In this document: positions 1-4,582 of the stretch, one piece after another | Numbering within the stretch: position 1 is the first letter of the stretch | How the letters are laid out: each line of letters opens with the position of its first letter | Assembly: GCA_903960645.1 (NCBI GenBank) | Contig: CAJCBN010000089.1 | Location: forward strand, 1 to 5,602 | Direction: 5' to 3' | DNA length: 5,602 nucleotides | From: an uncultured Actinomycetes bacterium | GTDB lineage: Bacteria > Actinomycetota > Thermoleophilia > Gaiellales > F1-60-MAGs149 | Notes under the pieces: model-generated | Databases searched by the model: none | Told to the model about the DNA's origin: nothing | The model's input: only the letters and a program-made list of their open reading frames with translations | Made by a program: the position numbers and the translations under genes

Positions 1-265
1 CCGACCAGTTGAAGACGCGCCGCAACATCGTCGCACTGCCCCACGCGACCACGGTGACGACCACCACGGTGAGCAGGTTGGGGAGCAACAGCTCCTGCCA
101 CGGCTTCCCGTCTACGCCCTGCGAGAGCGCCCGAACGATCGCGCGGATCAACATGCCGTAGGCGACCAGCACGGCGATCGCCTTCGGGTACAGCGGCCAC
201 GGTCCGAGGGCGATTCGACCCAGGCTGGCGACGAACCCTCCTGCGGCGACGCGCTCCTCCGGCAT
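1..265 (-). CDS. Membrane protein, N-terminal part (possible sensor kinase)
   Basis: This is the first 88 codons of a protein that runs off the left edge of the window. The reading frame begins MPEERVAAGG. It contains two hydrophobic stretches, about residues 26-46 and 58-80 (the second rich in V, L and T), separated by a short polar loop, so it is very probably an inner-membrane protein. The ATG shares its A with the last base of the TAA stop of the response-regulator gene (TAATG). A GGAGGAG purine run just before the start sits within the regulator's last codons, so the two are probably translationally coupled. That coupling suggests a functional partner, most simply the cognate membrane histidine kinase. 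However, no kinase domain (H-box, HATPase) lies inside the window, so that role is inference. It could equally be an unrelated small membrane protein. Confidence 0.7.
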   Translation of the reverse strand, partial: MPEERVAAGGFVASLGRIALGPWPLYPKAIAVLVAYGMLIRAIVRALSQGVDGKPWQELLLPNLLTVVVVTVVAWGSATMLRRVFNWS

Positions 266-960
266 TACTCCTCCGCGGCGGGCTCGCCGGCGGTGGGCAT
301 GAGCCGGAGGTACTCGAGCACGGCCGCGGTGCGCAGGTCGGTGCCGGGCTGCGGGTTCGGCACGAGCACCCGATACGCGAGCGAGAGCTCGCGCCGTACC
401 GAGACGTGCGCAAGGTGCAGGCGCTCGGCGATGCCGACTGCGTCGTAGCCCGAAGCGGCCAGTGCCATGACCTCGCGCTGGCGCGGGGTCAGGCGAGCGA
501 GCACCTCGGCGGCCGGCTGGGCGGAGGGAGCGGCGTCGATGCGCTCGATCCCGCCAACGGCGGCCTCCAGCACCTCCACGAGCTGGGCAATGCCGACATC
601 GCTGCCCTTCTGCAGGAACGACCAGCCGTGACGCTCACGCGGCGGCACGGCGTCGGCGACGTTCGGCACCCGGTACTGCGAGAAGATCACGATCGGAAGC
701 TCCCGGCGCGTGGCGCGGAGGGCAAGTCCCACCTCGATACCGCTCGGCTGCCCCTGCCCGAGCGCCAGGTCGATCAGCGCGACATCGATGCCGAGGCCAG
801 CGCCGTCGATGACCTCGCGTGGCGACCCGAACGCCTCGACCGCGGCGATGCGCCGGTGCGTCCGGAGCTGGGTCGCGAGCATGTCACGGAGCATCGGATC
901 GTCTTCCACGTACAGGACGCGGAGGGCGCCGACCTTCGCGGGTGCGGAGGAAGCTGGCAT
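265..960 (-). CDS. NarL/LuxR-type two-component response regulator
   Basis: A 231-aa cytoplasmic DNA-binding regulator. Residues about 12-135 form a receiver domain: the acidic cluster E19-D20-D21 (VEDDP) for Mg2+, phospho-acceptor D64 in the VALIDLAL strand, switch residue S94 (IVIFSQY) and conserved K118 (FLQKGS). A proline/alanine linker (about 142-152) leads to a LuxR-type helix-turn-helix at about 155-200, beginning LTPRQREVMALAASGYDAVGIAERL. The recognition helix (HVSVRREL) is somewhat divergent from the usual TVKNHV pattern. Length and domain order are standard for the NarL/FixJ family. The start is the first ATG giving a normal receiver N-terminus; no convincing Shine-Dalgarno is visible, so it could be off by a few codons. 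It lies about 90 bp downstream of the SDR gene and is coupled to the membrane-protein gene that follows. The 20-bp palindrome 64 nt upstream of its start is a candidate autoregulatory or partner-regulator site. The signal sensed cannot be told from the sequence. Confidence 0.93.
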   Translation of the reverse strand: MPASSAPAKVGALRVLYVEDDPMLRDMLATQLRTHRRIAAVEAFGSPREVIDGAGLGIDVALIDLALGQGQPSGIEVGLALRATRRELPIVIFSQYRVPNVADAVPPRERHGWSFLQKGSDVGIAQLVEVLEAAVGGIERIDAAPSAQPAAEVLARLTPRQREVMALAASGYDAVGIAERLHLAHVSVRRELSLAYRVLVPNPQPGTDLRTAAVLEYLRLMPTAGEPAAEE

Positions 961-1024
961 CTCGACGGAGAGTCTGCCATCTCGCCGCGCGTCATGCCCG
1001 AAGAAAGCGGTGACACACGACAGA

Positions 1025-1044
1025 GTTGCTACAGCTGTAGCAAC
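1025..1044. promoter_or_regulatory. Perfect 20-bp palindrome upstream of the response regulator
   Basis: The half-site GTTGCTACAG is followed directly by its exact reverse complement, giving a 20-bp dyad with no spacer. It sits in the short gap between the SDR stop (1051) and the regulator start (960), ending 64 nt before that start. Position and symmetry suit an operator for a dimeric regulator, possibly the LuxR-family product of the next gene. Alternatively, transcribed from the minus strand it folds as an 8-bp stem with a 4-nt loop, followed by a moderately T-rich TCTGTCGTGTGT, and could be a weak terminator for the SDR transcript. A small 6-bp hairpin (GCCGAA/TTCGGC, 1045-1063) spans the SDR stop codon next to it. 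I cannot choose between operator and terminator. Confidence 0.6.
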
Positions 1045-1050
1045 GCCGAA

Positions 1051-1854
1051 TCAGCCCTTCGGCGTCTGCGGTGCGTTCGCAAACATCCCCTTGTACAGAC
1101 TCTCGCCCCCGTCCAGCACGAGCGTCTCGCCCGTGATGTAGCTGCCCTCGTCCGACAGCAGGAAGCGTGCGCTGTTGGTGATGTCCTCGAGGCTGGCGAA
1201 GCGGCGCAACGGGATGTTTTCCGTCATCGCGGCGCGGATCTCCTCGGTTGGGAAGAGGTTGGCCGAGGCGGCCTCCGTCTCCGTCGGTCCCGGCGCGAGG
1301 CAGTTGACGCGGATGCCCATCGGCGCCCACTCGACGGCGAGCGTCTTGGTGAGGTTCCAGACGCCGGCCTTGGCGGCGGCGGAGTGCGCGGTGCCGGGGT
1401 TGCCGGTCCAGGCGTAGGTGGCGATGATGTTGAGGATCGAGCCGGTGTCCTTGGCCGCGTTCGGGAAGCCGAGGCCGAAGGCGCGTGAGCAGTAGAACGT
1501 GCCGTTGAGGACGATGTCGATGACGGCACGCCAGCCGTTGGGCGACATGTCGATCGCGTTGGCGACGAAGTTGCCGGCCGCATTGTTGACGAGCGTATCG
1601 GGGGCGCCGAAGGCCGCGGTGGCGCCGGCGAAGAAGGTGTCGATCTGCGCGGGGTCGCGGACGTCGCACGGGAAGTGCGCGCACGTGCCGCCGGCGGCCT
1701 TGACCAGCTCGACGGTCTCCTCGAGCGGCTCGGGGCGGCGACCGCAGATGGCGATCTGGGCGCCGCGCGAGCCGAGGTCGATGGCCATCGCGCGACCCAT
1801 GCCGCTGCCGCCACCGGTGATTGCCACTACACGTCCGTCGATTCCGGTGCTCAT
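1051..1854 (-). CDS. Short-chain reductase, 2,4-dienoyl-CoA reductase type
   Basis: A 267-aa Rossmann-fold oxidoreductase. The cofactor motif TGGGSGMG is at 13-20; the basic pair R39-R40 after strand 2 suggests NADPH; CDV is at 63-65, NNAAG at 90-94 and structural N117 in LNGTF. The usual SDR catalytic tyrosine is absent: the YxxxK position reads S158-A-A-A-K162, and a tyrosine lies eleven residues earlier (Y147). Recalled human mitochondrial DECR1 has the same layout, and the segments CDVRDP, NNAAGNF, DIVLNGT and LDGGE also resemble it. The likely reaction is therefore NADPH-dependent reduction of 2,4-dienoyl-CoA during beta-oxidation of unsaturated fatty acids. Bacillus FadH belongs to this SDR type, unlike the flavoenzyme FadH of E. 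coli. The start ATG overlaps the upstream gene's TGA (ATGA), indicating translational coupling with the 234-aa protein. A different enoyl-thioester SDR activity remains possible. Confidence 0.88.
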   Translation of the reverse strand: MSTGIDGRVVAITGGGSGMGRAMAIDLGSRGAQIAICGRRPEPLEETVELVKAAGGTCAHFPCDVRDPAQIDTFFAGATAAFGAPDTLVNNAAGNFVANAIDMSPNGWRAVIDIVLNGTFYCSRAFGLGFPNAAKDTGSILNIIATYAWTGNPGTAHSAAAKAGVWNLTKTLAVEWAPMGIRVNCLAPGPTETEAASANLFPTEEIRAAMTENIPLRRFASLEDITNSARFLLSDEGSYITGETLVLDGGESLYKGMFANAPQTPKG

Positions 1855-2555
1855 GCGTCGTCCTCCATCGTTTCGGCGGCGGGGCCGCTCAGGGGCACAA
1901 GGTACTGCTCCACCACGTCGTCCGCGAAGGCTCGCGCCGCACCCATGGCGCCCTCGACGTTCTCGCGGAAGCGATCGGGCGCACCCTCGCGGGCGAGGAT
2001 GCGGATCGCACCCCAGAGCTGCTCGGCGAGCGGCTCGAGCGGATCGAGCTCCCCGCCGGTCAGGTGGGCGGAGACCTGGCCGGCCGTCTCCTTGAGCAGG
2101 TCGAAGCGATCGCCGATCAGGCCGGCGGCCGCGGCGAGAGCGTCGAGGTAGCCGGGCTCGGCGATGCGCACCCCCTGCACAAGCGGCTGCAACTCCTCCA
2201 GCGCCTGGTACATGGCGTGCGTGGCGAGGACGGCATCGTCTTCGCCGAGCTCGCCCGCCAGGCGCCACGCGGCGGCCAGTGCGGGCAGGGCAGCGTCGAT
2301 CGCCAGCGCGGCGGCGGTCTCCTCGGCCGCCTCGCAGATCGCGGCGAGCTCGACGACCTGGCGAATTGCCGCCCGCTCCTCGAGTGGCGCGCCCGCCTCG
2401 TCGATGATGATCCAGCCGAGCGCCTCGCCCCGAGGGACGGCGCAGATGAACACCGCGCCGCGGCGCAGGTCGCGGGCGGGCACGACGGCCGTCGGCGGCA
2501 CGCCGAGGCGCTCCTCGATGTGGGCTGCGGCAGCCTCGATCGCGAAGGGTTCCAT
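1851..2555 (-). CDS. Unrecognised 234-aa protein coupled to the SDR
   Basis: I do not recognise this family. The first 60 or so residues look alpha/beta, with a strand pair around GAVFICAVP and GWIIIDEAG (about 33-53). The rest (about 60-225) is acidic, alanine-rich and almost certainly helical. No signal peptide, membrane segment, cysteine cluster or catalytic motif is evident, so a soluble cytoplasmic protein is expected. The start at MEPF was chosen over an in-frame ATG 35 codons upstream for two reasons. The upstream extension is proline-rich and would cross the divergent promoter region and into the neighbouring gene. In addition, a TACTCT hexamer lies exactly 6 nt before this ATG. The 3' end overlaps the SDR start (ATGA), so the two are co-translated and may act together, for example as an accessory or substrate-handling partner. 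That role is guesswork. Confidence 0.82.
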   Translation of the reverse strand: MEPFAIEAAAAHIEERLGVPPTAVVPARDLRRGAVFICAVPRGEALGWIIIDEAGAPLEERAAIRQVVELAAICEAAEETAAALAIDAALPALAAAWRLAGELGEDDAVLATHAMYQALEELQPLVQGVRIAEPGYLDALAAAAGLIGDRFDLLKETAGQVSAHLTGGELDPLEPLAEQLWGAIRILAREGAPDRFRENVEGAMGAARAFADDVVEQYLVPLSGPAAETMEDDA

Positions 2556-2561
2556 GCCGCG

Positions 2562-2567
2562 AGAGTA
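2562..2567 (-). promoter_or_regulatory. Putative -10 element, leaderless, for the 234-aa gene
   Basis: On the minus strand the hexamer TACTCT (TANNNT type) ends 6 nt before the ATG at 2555. That puts a transcription start at or next to the A of the start codon. No Shine-Dalgarno lies within 4-12 nt of this ATG (the nearby bases are CGCGGC). This geometry is typical of leaderless mRNAs in GC-rich actinobacteria and Deinococcus. No clear -35 box is visible. The site would drive the 234-aa protein and SDR genes. Confidence 0.5.
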
Positions 2568-2619
2568 ACCGGAAACACCCTTCTCCCGGGCAGGCGGCGG
2601 TCCCGGGGACGGGTTGGGG

Positions 2620-2625
2620 TAGGAT
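2620..2625 (+). promoter_or_regulatory. Putative -10 (or SD overlap) for the 67-aa gene
   Basis: TAGGAT lies 7 nt before the ATG at 2633, which fits a -10 box with a leaderless transcript. The same bases contain AGGA 8 nt before the ATG, which could instead serve as a Shine-Dalgarno if transcription starts further upstream. No -35 consensus is evident at 16-18 bp. It mirrors the TACTCT element on the other strand of this 77-bp divergent region. Confidence 0.45.
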
Positions 2626-2632
2626 TGAGCAC

Positions 2633-2836
2633 ATGGCACAGACCTCTGAGCAGCAGGCACCCACCAGCACCATCTCCGACGCCGTCGTGGAGTGGCGCCG
2701 GGAGACCTTGGAGCGCGCCGGACTCGTCACGGAGCGCGCTGAGCGCATCGCCGCGTCCGACGCGGATCTGCATGAGGCCGTGCGCCTCCTCGAGCAGGGC
2801 TGCGCGCCCGAGCTGCTCGAGCGGATCCTGCTCTAA
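2633..2836 (+). CDS. Small conserved-looking helical protein, 67 aa
   Basis: A short soluble protein. After a polar N-terminus (residues 1-15, S/T/Q rich) it is predicted helical throughout: VVEWRRETLERAG (about 18-30), AERIAASDADLHEAVRLLEQG (about 36-56), then CAPELLERILL to the end. The pattern of WR..L..AG, A..(A)..D.DLH.A..LL..GC.PE.(2)..ILL is one I recall from small uncharacterised proteins of GC-rich bacteria, with no assigned role. The frame is supported by its own upstream element at 2620-2625, codon-like third-position GC bias and a hairpin just after its stop. It is transcribed divergently from the 234-aa gene and convergently with the aquaporin. No function is proposed. Confidence 0.75.
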   Translation: MAQTSEQQAPTSTISDAVVEWRRETLERAGLVTERAERIAASDADLHEAVRLLEQGCAPELLERILL

Positions 2837-2855
2837 GCGCACCCGGAATGCAGCA

Positions 2856-2883
2856 AGGGGCGCCGCCCACAGGCGACGCCCCT
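2856..2883. terminator. Hairpin between convergent 67-aa and aquaporin genes
   Basis: A 12-bp inverted repeat, AGGGGCGCCGCC with GGCGACGCCCCT, around a CACA loop. Read from the plus strand it has one C-A mismatch; read from the minus strand that position becomes a G-U pair, so the stem is unbroken. It lies 19 nt after the stop of the 67-aa gene and 13 nt after the aquaporin stop, as expected for a shared bidirectional terminator. There is no real T-run on the plus side and only TTGCTGCATT on the minus side, so it should terminate better for the aquaporin transcript, or work with Rho. Confidence 0.65.
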
Positions 2884-2896
2884 CCCGCAACACTGC

Positions 2897-3595
2897 TTAC
2901 GCGGCCGCTGCCTTCTTCGGCTTGAGGATCACCACGTCGTAGATCACCGCGGCGATGATGCCGCCGACAATGGGGCCGATGATGTAAAGCCAGCCGTTCG
3001 ACCAGTTGCCCGAGACGAGCGCGGGACCGAACCAGCGTGCCGGGTTCATGGCACCGCCAGTCGTCGGTCCGCCCATCAAGATATCGAAGAAGATCACGAA
3101 GCCGATCGGGAGTCCCGCCACAATCTTGAAGGCACCGCGCCCGTCGACGGCGACGGCGAAGACCGTGAAGACGAGGAAGAACGTCAGGATGCCCTCGAGC
3201 AAGAGCCCCTGGCCCGTCGTGTGCCCGGCGGCCAGCGACGGGGTGCCGAGACCGGTCTTGTCCTTGATCACGGTGTCGTAGAGCACGCTCAGCGCGAGCG
3301 CGGCGACCGTGGCGCCGACGAGCTGGACAACCACGTACGCAGCCCATTCGACGGGCTTCAGCCTACGCGTCACGAGCAGGGCGGTTGAGACGGCCGGGTT
3401 GAAGTGACCCCCGGAGACGTGGCCGACGGCGGTGACCATCACGGCGATGACGAAGCCGTGGGCGGCGGCGATCCCGACGAGCGCTCCGCCGGTCGGGTCC
3501 CACTGCGCCATCGTCATGATCGAGCCTGCTCCGATGAAGATCAGGGCGAAGGTGCCCACGAACTCCGCCAGCAGGCGTGCAGGTGCGTTTTCCAC
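2897..3595 (-). CDS. Aquaporin (MIP family), plant-TIP-like filter
   Basis: A 232-aa inner-membrane channel from the chosen GTG start, with six hydrophobic helices and the duplicated half-helix motifs. The first NPA is at 66-68, after SGGHF; the second NPAR is at 184-187. By hand alignment to recalled AqpZ, the aromatic/arginine selectivity filter is H46, I172, G181 and R187, unlike the Phe-His-Thr-Arg of AqpZ. The set matches plant TIP2 aquaporins, so ammonia as well as water is a plausible substrate. The C-terminus ends in KPKKAAAA. The GTG at 3595 is preferred because it follows a consensus AGGAGG by 8 nt and gives the usual short N-terminus (MENAPARLLAEFVGTF). An ATG 23 codons upstream (3664), with AGGAG before it, would add a very basic extension (RGRKRRGKR) encoded across an inverted repeat. 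It is divergent from the deacetylase gene and ends at a hairpin. Confidence 0.95.
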   Translation of the reverse strand: MENAPARLLAEFVGTFALIFIGAGSIMTMAQWDPTGGALVGIAAAHGFVIAVMVTAVGHVSGGHFNPAVSTALLVTRRLKPVEWAAYVVVQLVGATVAALALSVLYDTVIKDKTGLGTPSLAAGHTTGQGLLLEGILTFFLVFTVFAVAVDGRGAFKIVAGLPIGFVIFFDILMGGPTTGGAMNPARWFGPALVSGNWSNGWLYIIGPIVGGIIAAVIYDVVILKPKKAAAA

Positions 3596-3603
3596 CAGAT
3601 ATG

Positions 3604-3609
3604 CCTCCT
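3604..3609 (-). promoter_or_regulatory. Consensus Shine-Dalgarno deciding the aquaporin GTG start
   Basis: AGGAGG on the minus strand, 8 nt before GTG 3595-3593. It is the strongest ribosome binding site in the window and lies inside what would be coding sequence if translation began at the upstream ATG (3664). It is therefore the main evidence for the GTG start. Confidence 0.75.
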
Positions 3610-3627
3610 GCGGGAACCGTTTCCCGC
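3610..3627. promoter_or_regulatory. 18-bp inverted repeat abutting the aquaporin RBS
   Basis: The arms GCGGGAA and TTCCCGC are perfect reverse complements around a 4-nt CCGT spacer. The dyad touches the AGGAGG of the aquaporin gene and lies 58 nt before the divergent deacetylase start. It could be a protein operator near the aquaporin promoter, or, if transcribed, a 7-bp hairpin next to the ribosome binding site that tunes translation. It is not followed by a T-run on either strand, so it is unlikely to be a terminator. Confidence 0.5.
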
Positions 3628-3685
3628 GTCGTTTACGCCCCCGGATTTCGCGTGTGTTTGTCATTTCCCTGCTCCTGCAGCGAAG

Positions 3686-4582
3686 ATGCACCACGTGCTC
3701 GCCTTCACCCACGACCGCTGGACGTTTCCCCTGCCGCCGACGAATCGGTTTCCTCAAGAGAAGTACCGGTTGGTACGCGAGCGGGTGGAGCGGGTGCCGG
3801 GGATCAAGGTGCGCGAGGCAGCGCCGATCACGTGGGCCGACGCGCTGCTGGTGCACGAGGCGGAGTGGATCCGCCGCATCCGCCATGGCCTGCTGACGCG
3901 GCGCGAGGAGGCGGCGCTGGGCCTGACGTGGTCACCAGAGCTGGCCGAGCGCACGCTGCACGCCACAGGCTCAACGGTCGCGGCAGCGCAGGCGGCGCTC
4001 GAAGACGGCGTGGCGGCGGCCCTCGGCGGGGGCACCCACCATGCGCACCGCGCGGTCGGGCGCGGCTACTGCCTCGTCAACGACGTCGCCGTCGCCATTC
4101 GCCTTATGCGTTCATCCCAATTAATCGGTAAATGCCTAATCCTTGACCTGGACGTGCACCAGGGCGACGGCAACGCCGACTGCTTCGCCACCGACCCCGA
4201 CGTCGTCGTCGTATCGCTCCACGGCGCCCAGAACTACCCGTTCGTGCGCGTGTCCGGCGATATCGACGTCGACGTGCCCGACCGCACTGGCGACGACGGC
4301 TATCTCGCGCTGCTCGACGACACCCTCGCCCGCCTCGACGCACACGGCCCGTTCGCCTTCGCCTTTCTGCTCGCGGGCGCCGACCCGTGGGAGGGCGATC
4401 GCCTCGGCCGCCTCTCCCTCACCCTGCCGGGCCTCGAGGAGCGTGACCGCCGCGCGATCGGCTGGATCCGCGACCGCAACATTCCGCTGGTTGTCACCCT
4501 CGCCGGCGGCTACGGCGAGCCGATCGAGACAACGGCGGATATTCAGGCCCGTAGCGTGGCGCTGGCCGCCGAGCGTGGTTAG
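3686..4582 (+). CDS. Histone deacetylase/acetoin-utilisation family hydrolase
   Basis: A 298-aa zinc-dependent arginase-fold deacetylase of the HDAC/AcuC/APAH superfamily, cytoplasmic. Visible active-site elements are the histidine dyad H118-H119 in GGGTHHAH, then GYC (127-129). Metal ligands are D156 and H158 in LDLDVHQGDG and D233 in AGADPWEGDRLGRL, and the oxyanion tyrosine is Y276 in LAGGYGE. The AGADP-EGDRLGRLSLT block and the N-terminal RFPQEKYRLVRER resemble class IV (HDAC11-like) bacterial members. All catalytic residues are present, so it should be active. Its substrate (acetyl-lysine, acylpolyamine or another amide) is not readable from sequence. The start at MHHVLAF matches the usual N-terminus of the family; the Shine-Dalgarno is weak (GCGAAG). 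Codons 138-154 form a locally AT-rich patch containing TTA and CTA. The stop overlaps the convergent acetyltransferase stop by 4 bp. Confidence 0.93.
   Translation: MHHVLAFTHDRWTFPLPPTNRFPQEKYRLVRERVERVPGIKVREAAPITWADALLVHEAEWIRRIRHGLLTRREEAALGLTWSPELAERTLHATGSTVAAAQAALEDGVAAALGGGTHHAHRAVGRGYCLVNDVAVAIRLMRSSQLIGKCLILDLDVHQGDGNADCFATDPDVVVVSLHGAQNYPFVRVSGDIDVDVPDRTGDDGYLALLDDTLARLDAHGPFAFAFLLAGADPWEGDRLGRLSLTLPGLEERDRRAIGWIRDRNIPLVVTLAGGYGEPIETTADIQARSVALAAERG

Noticed and set aside
1045..1063. A small hairpin (6-bp stem) over the SDR stop codon as a terminator
   Set aside because: The stem is short, there is no T-run, and it sits over coding bases; it is mentioned only with the adjacent palindrome.
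406..1488. A 360-codon open frame on the plus strand across the response regulator, the intergenic gap and part of the SDR gene
   Set aside because: It is antisense to two well-supported genes, crosses the palindrome, has no recognisable domain and is rich in R, G and A, as expected of an antisense frame in GC-rich DNA.
1051..2748. A 565-codon minus-strand frame that would fuse an N-terminal region to the SDR
   Set aside because: The part above 1854 is an Arg/Ala/Gly-rich shadow of the 234-aa gene in another frame; the SDR has a normal N-terminus and an ATGA start at 1854.
1821..2942. A 373-codon plus-strand open frame over the 234-aa gene, the 67-aa gene and the aquaporin end
   Set aside because: It overlaps three better-supported genes, including the 67-aa gene in another frame, and its sequence shows no fold-like pattern.
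3404..3685. A 94-codon N-terminal extension of the deacetylase
   Set aside because: It is antisense to the aquaporin coding region, has no family similarity, and the natural N-terminus begins at MHHVLAF.
3596..3886. A longer N-terminus for the aquaporin (up to 329 aa)
   Set aside because: It would run antisense through the deacetylase start and lacks channel-family similarity; the first hydrophobic helix begins just after the GTG at 3595.
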